Below, in pieces: positions 45,243-54,017 of a DNA stretch of 64,000 nucleotides. Source of the DNA: an uncultured Actinomycetes bacterium (GTDB lineage Bacteria; Actinomycetota; Acidimicrobiia; Acidimicrobiales; Ilumatobacteraceae); the NCBI GenBank assembly GCA_903872155.1, contig CAIQJP010000008.1, positions 62,001 through 126,000 of the forward strand. The letters are read 5' to 3'. The notes beneath the pieces were generated by a model. The model did no database searches. It had not been told where the DNA came from and was given only the letters and a program-made list of their open reading frames with translations. Within the stretch, counting starts at the first letter, position 1, and the number at the start of each line of letters is the position of its first letter. The translations under genes and the position numbers were made by a program.

Positions 45243-46037
45243 ATGAGTGATCAACCCGAGTTATTGCATTTTTCTTTAGATGATGTGAGGGTCTCTCTCT
45301 TTGCACCGTTTGGCTACTTGGCCATTGAGGAAAGCGATCAGGTGGCGGTGCTCTGGTCGTCGGACACCGAAGCCAGAAAAATTGACTCAAAGACTTTTGA
45401 AGTTCGCTGGATGAATGCGGGACCAGGCACAGCTGTTGAACTGAGCGTCCAGCGCATGGGCAGAACATCAATATGGGATGAGTGGTTGTCTGTCGTAGTT
45501 GACGGAATCCAGTGCGAAGGACGACGTTTTTCTAGTAACGGATCTGGTGGTTCGATGCAGGGTTTCGTCTTGTTTGTTCCAACCGATTTCCCATTAGTCA
45601 TTCGAGCAGAATGGCCGCGAGACGAATCGGCATTTGATGAAATGTGCGCAATAGCCGAATCAATCAGAATCCTCGTTCCTTTTGAAGATGTCGAAGGAAA
45701 ATCGAGTTCTTGTCATGAGGGATTTCGTATGAGTGTTTGGCACCCAGCCGATGCCATAGTGGAAATGACTGAAGACTTCATCCAGATCGTGATTGATGGG
45801 GGAAGTTGGGTTTTGCGTCCCAGTCAAGACGACGAATTGCCACAAGAAAAAGACCATGGTTCGGCTCTAAAAACGCTTGGCGGAATTGAAGTGAGTATGA
45901 GTCCAGGACTGGAAGGGCATAGTGCGCGAATTGTTCATGCCTCGGAAGTTTTCGGGGTCGTAGCCGAAGGCAACAATGCCACTAACCTTGAAGCGATCAC
46001 CCGTTCGCTGCGTTTTCACCAATTCATCGATCAATAA
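45243..46037 (+). CDS. unrecognised protein with two similar halves
   Basis: 264 residues, no signal or membrane segment. Two halves (about 12-147 and 158-260) look alike: each begins with a strand-like stretch (RVSLFAPFGYLAIEE; FRMSVWHPADAIVEM) and ends with a helix followed by SIRILVP or SLRFHQ. This resembles the Mog1/DcrB/LpqN-like alpha-beta fold, seen in type VI secretion and lipoprotein-like families, but I cannot assign it. 22 bp after the DUF4157 gene and 14 bp before the ATPase gene. Confidence 0.75.
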   Translation: MSDQPELLHFSLDDVRVSLFAPFGYLAIEESDQVAVLWSSDTEARKIDSKTFEVRWMNAGPGTAVELSVQRMGRTSIWDEWLSVVVDGIQCEGRRFSSNGSGGSMQGFVLFVPTDFPLVIRAEWPRDESAFDEMCAIAESIRILVPFEDVEGKSSSCHEGFRMSVWHPADAIVEMTEDFIQIVIDGGSWVLRPSQDDELPQEKDHGSALKTLGGIEVSMSPGLEGHSARIVHASEVFGVVAEGNNATNLEAITRSLRFHQFIDQ

Positions 46038-46051
46038 TTATTGGATTAATC

Positions 46052-47938
46052 ATGAAATTCGGATCGTCAAAAAATACCAATCAATGGGAATTGTTTGCCG
46101 ATGAGATTTTGCGCTTCGGTATTGTCAAGCAAGGGCCAGTCGGTGATGATTTAGCAAAGCAGGGTCTGCTCTTGCCAGGCTTCAAGTCGCAAGATTCAAT
46201 CAACAAAGAGACTGAAAAGAATCTTGTTGCTGCTTGGAAGTTATTAGAAAATGAGATTTCTAGTAAATCCATATTTGCTTCAGCCATGCGTTTAACCCGC
46301 GCTGATGTGAATGATGCTGCTCTCGTCGCGTTACTCGCCGCGGTTGAAATTCGACCAGAACGCCGTCGAGTTGTCGTCGGATTGGGTGGAAAAACCGAGG
46401 GCACTGTCACGCTTGGTGTCATCGCTCATGTTTTGCCCGAATCACTTTCGTCTGCTGCTCCCGATAGTCGTTTGAATCGATCGGGTTTTATCCAAGTAAG
46501 TAATACGGGGCCTTGGGCAACCCGAGAAATTCACCTTGCACCGTCGTTGGTGTGGTCAATGCTTGGTTCACAAGACCGTGATCCCGAACTGCCCATCGAC
46601 GTTGAACATCTCAACGGGGTGTCGCGAGCGAGTGACATTCAAGTTGTGTTAGTTGCCGGTCCCGATCGTTCGGCGCGTCGACAGCGAGCATTGGTTCGGC
46701 TCGGTGCCGAACGAGCCATTGCGTTGAAGGGCACGGACGAATCAACCAATTGGGCGGCAGTCGTTCGCGAAGCCACGTTGTGTGGTGCTGCAATTCTGAT
46801 TGACATTGTTGATTCTGTTCCGGCTCGAATGAAGTGGTGGATTGAGCGGGCCGATCATTTGCGTTGGGGAATCCTGTCCGAAAACCAAATCCCCTTAGAA
46901 CAACTGCCCGATCGTGCGTGGGTTGACGATCAGATCACTGATCGAGTTGCGAGCGCATCGTCGGTTCTTCAGCAAATGGGCGGCGCTCTAGGTGCAGGTC
47001 ACCGTTTGACGTTTACGCAACTTGACCAGATTCGCAAGTCGTTGCCAGCACTTGGTGGCGATCCGAGCCATGCGGCGCGTCGGTTAGTCACTGGTGATCT
47101 TGATCGTTTAACAACACGCATTCGACCAACTCGCTCGTGGGACGATTTGGTTTTGCCTGTTGAAGATTTTGAACGCGTACGTATGGTTGCGGCGCGTTAT
47201 CGCCATCGTGACACAGTTTTAGATGAATGGGGCTTTAAGCCAATTCCATCGGCTGGTGTTGTTGCGATGTTTAGTGGCCCTCCCGGCACAGGTAAAACGA
47301 TGTCGGCCGAAGTAATTGCTGCCGACTTGGGGCTTGATCTTTTCAAAGTCAACCTCGCCACGATGGTTTCAAAATACATTGGAGAAACTGAAAAGAATCT
47401 CGAACAACTTTTTGACGTTGCTGATACTGGCAATGTTGTTCTGTTGTTTGATGAAGCTGACAGTATTTTTGGGAAGCGTAGTGAGGTGTCTGATGCGCAG
47501 GACCGTTACGCAAACCTTGAAGTGTCGTACTTGCTGCAACGTATTGAGCGATTTGATGGGTTGGTCATCTTGACAACCAACCTCAGTAGCAATATCGACA
47601 ATGCATTCTTGCGACGTATTCATGTCGTCGTTGATTTTCAAGCTCCCGATGAAGGTGAGCGACGTACTTTGTGGTTGAAAGCCTTACCAAGCGATGCTCC
47701 ACAAAATGATGTCGACATTGACTTCTGTTCGCAGTTCAAGTTGTCTGGTGCCGATATTCGTTCAGTTGCACTCGGCGCAGCATTCAGGGCTGCAGATGAA
47801 AAGAAGTCCATTTCTATGTCTCATGTTGTGACTGCACTGTTCGACGAAATGCGCAAACAAGGCCGACTCGTCGATCGTTCGGCTTTTGCTCCGTATGGTG
47901 CGTTGTTGCCAGCTGAAGGTCCAGTTCGTCGTCCCTGA
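46052..47938 (+). CDS. AAA+ ATPase, injection-system-associated type
   Basis: 628 residues. The N-terminal 370 residues contain a degenerate region with no Walker motifs (VVLVAGPDRSARRQRALVRL). The C-terminal AAA+ module is complete: Walker A GPPGTGKT 409-416, Walker B VVLLFDEAD 462-470, sensor 1 TTN at 508-510, arginine finger RR 521-522. This layout is that of the AAA ATPase encoded with extracellular contractile injection systems (Afp15-like), thought to help assembly or disassembly. A CbxX/Cdc48-type chaperone is the alternative. Last gene of the four-gene operon. Confidence 0.88.
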   Translation: MKFGSSKNTNQWELFADEILRFGIVKQGPVGDDLAKQGLLLPGFKSQDSINKETEKNLVAAWKLLENEISSKSIFASAMRLTRADVNDAALVALLAAVEIRPERRRVVVGLGGKTEGTVTLGVIAHVLPESLSSAAPDSRLNRSGFIQVSNTGPWATREIHLAPSLVWSMLGSQDRDPELPIDVEHLNGVSRASDIQVVLVAGPDRSARRQRALVRLGAERAIALKGTDESTNWAAVVREATLCGAAILIDIVDSVPARMKWWIERADHLRWGILSENQIPLEQLPDRAWVDDQITDRVASASSVLQQMGGALGAGHRLTFTQLDQIRKSLPALGGDPSHAARRLVTGDLDRLTTRIRPTRSWDDLVLPVEDFERVRMVAARYRHRDTVLDEWGFKPIPSAGVVAMFSGPPGTGKTMSAEVIAADLGLDLFKVNLATMVSKYIGETEKNLEQLFDVADTGNVVLLFDEADSIFGKRSEVSDAQDRYANLEVSYLLQRIERFDGLVILTTNLSSNIDNAFLRRIHVVVDFQAPDEGERRTLWLKALPSDAPQNDVDIDFCSQFKLSGADIRSVALGAAFRAADEKKSISMSHVVTALFDEMRKQGRLVDRSAFAPYGALLPAEGPVRRP

Positions 47939-48085
47939 TCACGTTGCGATTGCCTTGCTTAGGTCACATCCACCCGTTTGTGACAAGTGAGTGGGTAGGG
48001 TGACCGAGCCGGGACGATGGTTCGTCCGAGCGATGCGTGTCATCCCAGACAGGTTCGCGGCACCTGTCAAAGGAAACACCCCATC
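47939..48085 (+). promoter_or_regulatory. structured leader of the DEAD-box helicase gene
   Basis: Two inverted repeats lie in this 147-bp leader. GGTCAC (47962-47967) with ACCC (47972-47975) can pair with GGGT (47993-47996) and GTGACC (48000-48005). GACAGGT (48048-48054) pairs perfectly with ACCTGTC (48062-48068) and ends directly before the AAAGGA ribosome site at 48069-48074. Structured leaders are known for cold-induced DEAD-box genes; control here is inference. Confidence 0.45.
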
Positions 48086-49600
48086 ATGTCCCCATCCACT
48101 TCAACTGGTCGTTCGACCACGCCCCGACGACGCCCCGAAGGCGGTTCGCCTGCTGGCGGAGCGTCCTCAGCAGCACGTCCATCGTCTGGTGGCCGCCCTT
48201 CAGCTGGCAAAGCCCGAAGCAAATCAACCAATCAATCTCGGGCCAAGTCGGCATCGCGTCGCGATGATCGTCGCGGTTTCCGTTCCGAAAATGGTTCGGC
48301 GACTGCTTCTAATTTTGCTCCCAAGAAGCCAACGATTATTCCGATCGAAGTTGGCCCCGATAACGGATTCGTCAAAATTGGCGTGCCTGCAAATCTCGCC
48401 GGCATCCTTGCGGCAACTGGAGTCACCGAACCTTTTTCGATTCAAAGCGTGACCTTGCCCGACTCGCTATCTGGTCGTGACGTTCTTGGTCAGGGTCGTA
48501 CTGGTTCAGGTAAAACTCTTGCATTCGCATTGCCTTTGATTGCCCGTTTAGCTGCCACCAAAGTTGCGCGTCAGGCCAATCGTCCACGGGCATTGATCTT
48601 GGTGCCTACTCGTGAATTAGCAACACAGGTTGCTGCAGTGATTGATCCATTGGCAACTGCTTGTGGTTTGCGCGTCATCACCGTTTTTGGTGGTGTCGGT
48701 CATGGACCACAGCGCGATGGACTTCGTGCGGGTGCAGAAATTGTTGTTGCATGCCCAGGTCGTTTGGTTGATCACATGGGTGAGGGCGACGCCAAGCTTG
48801 ATCGCATCGAAATCACCATCATTGACGAAGCCGACCATATGGCCGATCAAGGTTTCTTGCCCATGGTGAAGCGAATTCTTGACGCAACTCCAAAGGTTGG
48901 TCAGCGCATGTTGTTCTCGGCCACGCTTGCCGGTGGCGTTGATGCAATTGTGTCGCGTTACTTAGATAACCCGGTGTCGCATGCTGCTGAAGTTGAAGCA
49001 CCAGTGTTGTTGGATCACAGTGTTTTAGTGATTGAAGATGCCGATCGTTTGGAAGCCGTTGCTGAATTGGCTCGCAAAGAACGCGTTGTGATCTTCACAC
49101 GTACCAAGCACCGTGCCAAGCAGATGGCCGCAAAGCTTCAGACCTTCGGAATCAATGCAGTTGATATGCATGGCAACTTGTCGCAAACTGCGCGCGAACG
49201 TAACTTGGCCGCTTTTGCTAGTGGCTCAGCTTCTGCATTAGTAGCGACCGACATTGCTGCTCGCGGAATTCATGTCGATGATGTGCCGTTGGTTGTCCAC
49301 GCCGATCCGCCGATCGAGCACAAGGCGTACACCCACCGTTCGGGCCGTACGGCTCGTGCCGGTGCAGCTGGTCGCGTAATCACTGTTGCTTCAACATCAC
49401 AAGTGAGTGAAGTGAAGCAGTTGTTGCAGAAGGCTGGCGTGACTGCAACATGGACGGGAATCGATGTTTCGAACATGACGGGTCGTCCGTCTGGTCGTTC
49501 GGCTGGTCGTGGTGGCGTACGTGCTGACGGCCGTCAAGGTGGTCGTCCCGGGGCTCGAAGCGGAACCGCTCGCGGCAACGGTGGCCGTCCCCGCCGCTAA
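48086..49600 (+). CDS. DEAD-box RNA helicase
   Basis: About 504 residues from ATG 48086, with AAAGGA 11 bases upstream; the frame is open to 48017 but would run through the leader hairpin. A basic, Ser/Arg-rich N-terminal tail of about 85 residues precedes the helicase core: motif I GQGRTGSGKT, Ia PTRELATQ, II written here as IIDEADHM (DEAD), III FSATLA, then VIFTRTKH, ATDIAARGIHV and HRSGRTARA (motif VI). The C-terminal tail is Arg/Gly rich (GRGG, GGRPGAR), usual for RNA binding. It probably unwinds rRNA or mRNA, as in cold adaptation. Confidence 0.94.
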   Translation: MSPSTSTGRSTTPRRRPEGGSPAGGASSAARPSSGGRPSAGKARSKSTNQSRAKSASRRDDRRGFRSENGSATASNFAPKKPTIIPIEVGPDNGFVKIGVPANLAGILAATGVTEPFSIQSVTLPDSLSGRDVLGQGRTGSGKTLAFALPLIARLAATKVARQANRPRALILVPTRELATQVAAVIDPLATACGLRVITVFGGVGHGPQRDGLRAGAEIVVACPGRLVDHMGEGDAKLDRIEITIIDEADHMADQGFLPMVKRILDATPKVGQRMLFSATLAGGVDAIVSRYLDNPVSHAAEVEAPVLLDHSVLVIEDADRLEAVAELARKERVVIFTRTKHRAKQMAAKLQTFGINAVDMHGNLSQTARERNLAAFASGSASALVATDIAARGIHVDDVPLVVHADPPIEHKAYTHRSGRTARAGAAGRVITVASTSQVSEVKQLLQKAGVTATWTGIDVSNMTGRPSGRSAGRGGVRADGRQGGRPGARSGTARGNGGRPRR

Positions 49601-49608
49601 ATCCCCCT

Positions 49609-49663
49609 GTGATTCTGGTGTGGTTTTATTCGGTAATAGCGAATAAAACGACACCAGAATCAC
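49609..49663. terminator. bidirectional hairpin, palindrome family A copy 2
   Basis: Arms 49609-49632 and 49640-49663 pair in 23 of 24 positions around a 7-nt loop. The first 12 bases (GTGATTCTGGTG) are identical to those of the element at 11513; the inner stem differs. It lies between the convergent helicase and prfC stops, and the stem includes T- and A-runs. Confidence 0.8.
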
Positions 49664-49681
49664 AATGAAATGTGAGTGTTA

Positions 49682-51274
49682 TTACGAGTCGGGTTGACCG
49701 TCAAACACTAATTTGAGCGTCAACTCGGGTTCATCTTTTTCGAGTCGTTGCAATCGATACTTGTTTTCAAACAGCGCAACCATTTCGTTATCACTGCGAT
49801 ACAAAATTCGGATTCCGCCGATTTGGCGCAAGCGATCAGCGCTGGCCTTATCGGTGATTCGCATTGCTTGATACGGCGACGAGATGATTTCGGTCGGAGC
49901 ACTGAACTCGCTCGACAATCGGTAAGCAAATACTTCGAACTGCAAAACACCAACTGCAGCGAGCACTGGTTCGGTGTCGCCGAAGTCGAGGTCGCGCAAC
50001 ACTTGAACAACGCCTTCTTGGTCAAGTTGTTCAATTCCTTTACGGAACTGCTTAATCTTGCTGCGATCAAGGGGGCGTGCGCTGGCAAAGACTTCAGGTG
50101 CGAAACGCGGAACGCCCGGAAACTCAACTTTTTTACCGGCATAAATTGTGTCACCAATACGCAGATCGCCAGCATTGACAAGTCCAATGATGTCGCCAGG
50201 AAAAGCTTCTTCAATCGTTTCGCGGTCATTGCCAAAAGCAGTCGTCACATATTTGGTTCCAACTGCACGGCCCGATCGGGTGCATTCAATATCCATGCCG
50301 CGTTCAAAATGTCCCGAACAAACTCGAGCGAATGCCAAGCGGTCGCGGTGGTTCGGGTCCATGTTGGCTTGAATTTTGAAAACAAAACCAGAGAAAGGAC
50401 TTTCAAGAACCCGTTCATTCTCTGCGATATCAAAACGCGGTAACGGCGGGGGAGCAAGTTCGGCAACTGCATCAAGTAGTGCGCGAACTCCGAAGTTGGT
50501 CAGTGCAGATCCAACGAAAACCGGTGTGCTCTTTCCTGCTAAGAACGATGGCAAATCAACGTTGGCCTCAATTGCATCGAGCAACGAACATGAGTCAAGT
50601 GCAACTTTCCAAGCATCGCCTTCTTCGGCGGCTGCTCGTTCGGCATCAATGATTTCCTCAGGTGCTTCAGCAGCACCGCGCGCGGTACGCGTGTATTTGG
50701 TGAAGAGACCGGTGCGGCGATCAATCGTTCCGCGAAAGTCTCCAGGTTGTCCGACCGGCCAAGTAGCCGGCGTCGCACGCAATCCGATTTGTTGTTCAAC
50801 TTCGTCGAGCAGTTCAAGTGGATCGCGACCAGGACGGTCGAACTTGTTAAAGAATGTCAGCACGGGCAAGTTACGCGAGCGACACACATTAAAGAGTTTC
50901 AAAGTTTGGGCTTCGATTCCCTTGGCAGTATCAAGCACCATGATGACGGCATCAACAGCCGCGAGAACGCGATAAGTGTCTTCGCTGAAGTCGCGGTGGC
51001 CAGGTGTGTCGAGCAAATTGAAGACGTGGTCGCCATATGGAAATTGCAGAACAGTCGATGAAATGGAGATGCCGCGCTGGCGTTCCATCTCCATCCAGTC
51101 AGATGTGGCCGAACGCTGACCGGCGCGAGCCCGAACTGAACCAGCATCTTGAATAGCGCCCGCATACAACAAGAATTTTTCGGTCAGGCTGGTTTTGCCG
51201 GCATCAGGGTGGCTGATGATGGCGAAAGTTCGGCGCCTGAGGGCTTCTTCTGAGATGTTGGCACCGTTTTCCAT
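49682..51274 (-). CDS. prfC: peptide chain release factor 3
   Basis: 530 residues, full length for RF3. GTPase motifs: SHPDAGKTSLTEK (G1), RGISISSTVLQF (G2), DTPGHRDF (G3), NKFDRPGRDP (G4), and domain 2/3 sequences such as FPGDIIGLVNAGDLRIGDTIY and GVLQFEVFAYRL. RF3 removes RF1/RF2 from the ribosome after peptide release. It is not universal in actinobacteria. Convergent with the helicase. Confidence 0.96.
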   Translation of the reverse strand: MENGANISEEALRRRTFAIISHPDAGKTSLTEKFLLYAGAIQDAGSVRARAGQRSATSDWMEMERQRGISISSTVLQFPYGDHVFNLLDTPGHRDFSEDTYRVLAAVDAVIMVLDTAKGIEAQTLKLFNVCRSRNLPVLTFFNKFDRPGRDPLELLDEVEQQIGLRATPATWPVGQPGDFRGTIDRRTGLFTKYTRTARGAAEAPEEIIDAERAAAEEGDAWKVALDSCSLLDAIEANVDLPSFLAGKSTPVFVGSALTNFGVRALLDAVAELAPPPLPRFDIAENERVLESPFSGFVFKIQANMDPNHRDRLAFARVCSGHFERGMDIECTRSGRAVGTKYVTTAFGNDRETIEEAFPGDIIGLVNAGDLRIGDTIYAGKKVEFPGVPRFAPEVFASARPLDRSKIKQFRKGIEQLDQEGVVQVLRDLDFGDTEPVLAAVGVLQFEVFAYRLSSEFSAPTEIISSPYQAMRITDKASADRLRQIGGIRILYRSDNEMVALFENKYRLQRLEKDEPELTLKLVFDGQPDS

Positions 51275-51327
51275 GGCATCACGAGGGTACAGGCAGACGA
51301 GTGAGTCTTAGGTGAACTGGCGATGGC

Positions 51328-51915
51328 CTAGGCCGATTTTGCGACAAACATTTCTGAAGTCAGGTTCGTCACGACGTGTTCGGTTCGTGAGCCGAGGGCA
51401 AAAAAGAGTTGGCGGAGCGAGTTATATGACAAGAAGATTCCGATGGCGGTAAATCGATCTTCGTTCATTTTGGTGCGTTCAACAGAAAACCAACGCTGAA
51501 ACTGAACCTCAAGGACGTGGTCACGTTCGCGCATGACTTCTTTGGCCACCGCCCAATTCGAACTCAATTGATCAACGGCCTCAACGAGTGGCCCGTAGGT
51601 GCGAATCAAACTGACGCGCAGACCAACCAAGGTCTTGAGGCGGCTAGGTAGATCGCCCACCGGCACATCAAGGGTGAGCATGTGTTCGACGTGAGGCTGA
51701 ATTTGCTGGTATGAAACAGAAATGAGTTCGCCAAGTGATTCGAAATATCGCGTGAATGTTCGTTCTGAGATTCCGGCACGAGCAGCGATATCGGCGGCCG
51801 TGAGATTGACTCGCCCTTCAGTAACAAGATCGATAATGGCGTTGATGGCAGCTTCTTTGCCCTTGCGGACGCGCTCGTGGCGTCCATCAAGTTTGTGAAT
51901 CGAAGCACCGCTCAT
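51328..51915 (-). CDS. TetR-family regulator
   Basis: About 195 residues from ATG 51915; ATG 51933 is also possible and the frame is open to 52026, which would overlap the divergent gene. Helix-turn-helix: VNLTAADIAARAGISERTFTRYF. The C-terminal ligand domain is typical in size with no recognisable subfamily. Divergent from the aminotransferase gene (about 68 bp), which it may regulate. Confidence 0.9.
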   Translation of the reverse strand: MSGASIHKLDGRHERVRKGKEAAINAIIDLVTEGRVNLTAADIAARAGISERTFTRYFESLGELISVSYQQIQPHVEHMLTLDVPVGDLPSRLKTLVGLRVSLIRTYGPLVEAVDQLSSNWAVAKEVMRERDHVLEVQFQRWFSVERTKMNEDRFTAIGIFLSYNSLRQLFFALGSRTEHVVTNLTSEMFVAKSA

Positions 51916-51983
51916 GAGGACCACAATAGCCATGTAGCGCGCACTACTCTGAATTGAGATTGCATCAGAAAGACGGTGTTCCC

Positions 51984-53258
51984 ATGGTTCTTGATATCGC
52001 CAAAGTACGGGCTCAATTTCCCGCATTAGCCCTCACCGATCGTGGTGGCCCTCGGGTCTATCTTGATAATCCTGCTGGAACCCAGGTGCCACAGATTGTC
52101 GTTGACCGAATGGTCTCGGCACTTGTTGATTCAAACGCCAACATGAACGGCAATTTCCGAACCTCGCGTGAAGCCACCGATATCTCACGGCAAGCACATC
52201 TCGCGATGGCCGATTTTTTCAATGCCAAGTCGGAAAATGAAGTGATTTTCGGGCCCAATATGACGTCGTTGACTTTCATGATGACTCGGGTTTTGGCTTC
52301 GCAGTTTTCGCCAGGTGATGAAATCATCCTGACGCAAATGGAGCACGACGGTAATGCTTCACCGTGGCGCATCATGGCTGAAGAAAACGGACTCATTGTG
52401 AAGCGTCTTGAATTTGATCGCAACACGTACGAGATAGATCTTGGTCTGCTGGATTCACTGATTACTCCACGAACGAAATTTGCCGCGATCAACTACTCGA
52501 GCAATATTCTCGGAACGATCAACGATGTGAAAGCGATGTGTACGAAATATCGTGCCGCCGGAATTCTGACGTACGTCGATGCAGTTCAGTTTGCTCCACA
52601 TGGGGCGATCGATGTACAGGATCTTGGTTGTGATTTCTTGGTGACGTCGGCATACAAGTTCTATGGACCACATCAAGGCGTGTTGTGGGGTCGTGAAGAA
52701 CTCTTGAATCGTTTGCCGGCTTACAAATTACGCGTTGTAAAAGACGTGTCGCCTGGCCGCTACGAGACAGGTACTCAGTCATTAGAGGGCCAAGCCGGAA
52801 CCCATGGAGCGCTCGAGTACATGCAGTGGGTCGGAACGACGATGGGCCACGAGCATCTGAATGACAATCCCAGTCATCGTCAGCGTACGAAAGAAATTCA
52901 CGCGGGCCTAAAAGCGATGGCTATCTACGATCGCATGCTGGTTGGTCATTTGATTACTGGTTTACAGCGATTGCCCGGTATTGAAGTGCGCGGAATCACC
53001 AACCCCGAGCGATTTATTCACCGAGTACCAACTGTTTCCATTACTCGCCCCGACCTTGTTCCATCTGAACTCGCCAAGTTTTTAGATGAACATGGGGTCT
53101 ACGTGTGGGACGGACATTCGTACGGAATTGATGTCATTGAATGGCTGGGGCTGCAAGATCGTGGGGGAGTCGTGCGTATTGGGCCGACTCATTACAACAC
53201 AGTTGAAGAAATCGACATAGCATTGTCGCTTATTGGCGATTTCGTGAGCCGTTTGTAA
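51984..53258 (+). CDS. class V aminotransferase / cysteine desulfurase-like protein
   Basis: 424 residues from ATG 51984. PLP-binding Lys in DFLVTSAYKFYGPHQGVLWG, cofactor contacts in VYLDNPAGTQVP and FGPNMTSLTFMM, and an aspartate in YVDAVQFAPHGAIDV. This matches the cysteine desulfurase-like subgroup (VC1184-type), lacking the usual active-site Cys loop of SufS/IscS as far as I can see, so the reaction is unclear. No Fe-S assembly genes lie nearby. Confidence 0.88.
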   Translation: MVLDIAKVRAQFPALALTDRGGPRVYLDNPAGTQVPQIVVDRMVSALVDSNANMNGNFRTSREATDISRQAHLAMADFFNAKSENEVIFGPNMTSLTFMMTRVLASQFSPGDEIILTQMEHDGNASPWRIMAEENGLIVKRLEFDRNTYEIDLGLLDSLITPRTKFAAINYSSNILGTINDVKAMCTKYRAAGILTYVDAVQFAPHGAIDVQDLGCDFLVTSAYKFYGPHQGVLWGREELLNRLPAYKLRVVKDVSPGRYETGTQSLEGQAGTHGALEYMQWVGTTMGHEHLNDNPSHRQRTKEIHAGLKAMAIYDRMLVGHLITGLQRLPGIEVRGITNPERFIHRVPTVSITRPDLVPSELAKFLDEHGVYVWDGHSYGIDVIEWLGLQDRGGVVRIGPTHYNTVEEIDIALSLIGDFVSRL

Positions 53259-53316
53259 CAGCTTTTAGGGATCAATGGTAGGAATTCCACGAGTAGTTGG
53301 CGGCTAAGTTGTTGGT

Positions 53317-54012
53317 ATGTCCGAACAAGGTGAACGCCACTTCAGCCATCGCATCGGGCTTCTGCGGGCGATGGTGCTTGGGGCAAACGATGGCATCATC
53401 TCGACGGCGTGTTTGATTCTGGGTGTTGCTGCCGCTCATGCGAGTGGACACGCAATTCTTGTCGCCGGAACTGCCGGTCTTGTCGCTGGCGCGGCTTCGA
53501 TGGCGATTGGCGAATATGTCTCGGTGAGTTCGCAACGAGATTCTGAACAAGCTGATATCAAGAAAGAGATTTGGGAGTTGGAAAATACTCCCGAGCGTGA
53601 ATTGGCCGAACTCACTGGCATCTATCAATCCAAAGGTTTGACTCCCGAGTTGGCGCGTGAAGTCGCCGAAGAACTCACGAAACACGATGCATTAACGATT
53701 CACTTGGCTGAAGAGTTAGGGATTTCGGCGCACAATATGGCGCGTCCGATTCAGGCCGCTTTGAGTTCGGCGGGCTCATTTTCGGTCGGAGCAGGTATTC
53801 CACTATTGGCTTCATCGCTCGCGAATGACTCAAACCGTATTTGGCTCACCATCGTGGTGGTGTTCGTTGCACTGCTTGGCCTCGGCGCCAGTTCGGCGAC
53901 GTTTGGTGGAGCACACCCCGTGAAGCCAGTCTTGCGAATTGTTTTAGGTGGCGGTGCTGCAATGGCATTCACCATGGCAATCGGCAGTTTGTTTGGCGCG
54001 ACTGTCGGTTAA
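53317..54012 (+). CDS. VIT1/CCC1-family iron/manganese transporter
   Basis: 231 residues. MVLGANDGIISTACLILGVAAA opens the first helix, SMAIGEYVSVSSQRDSE the second, a Glu-rich cytosolic helix pair (IKKEIWELENTPEREL, ELAREVAEELTKHDAL) binds metal in relatives, then three more helices. It moves Fe2+ or Mn2+ out of the cytosol with proton exchange. Ends in a CGGTTAACCG palindrome next to the selO stop. Confidence 0.92.
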   Translation: MSEQGERHFSHRIGLLRAMVLGANDGIISTACLILGVAAAHASGHAILVAGTAGLVAGAASMAIGEYVSVSSQRDSEQADIKKEIWELENTPERELAELTGIYQSKGLTPELAREVAEELTKHDALTIHLAEELGISAHNMARPIQAALSSAGSFSVGAGIPLLASSLANDSNRIWLTIVVVFVALLGLGASSATFGGAHPVKPVLRIVLGGGAAMAFTMAIGSLFGATVG

Positions 54013-54017
54013 CCGAT

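Noticed and set aside
42246-47938. complete extracellular contractile injection system
   Set aside because: Only the DUF4157 and AAA+ parts are present; no sheath, tube, spike or baseplate gene in the window.
49748-50443. 231-residue open frame antisense to prfC
   Set aside because: prfC is certain on the other strand; no domain or ribosome site here.
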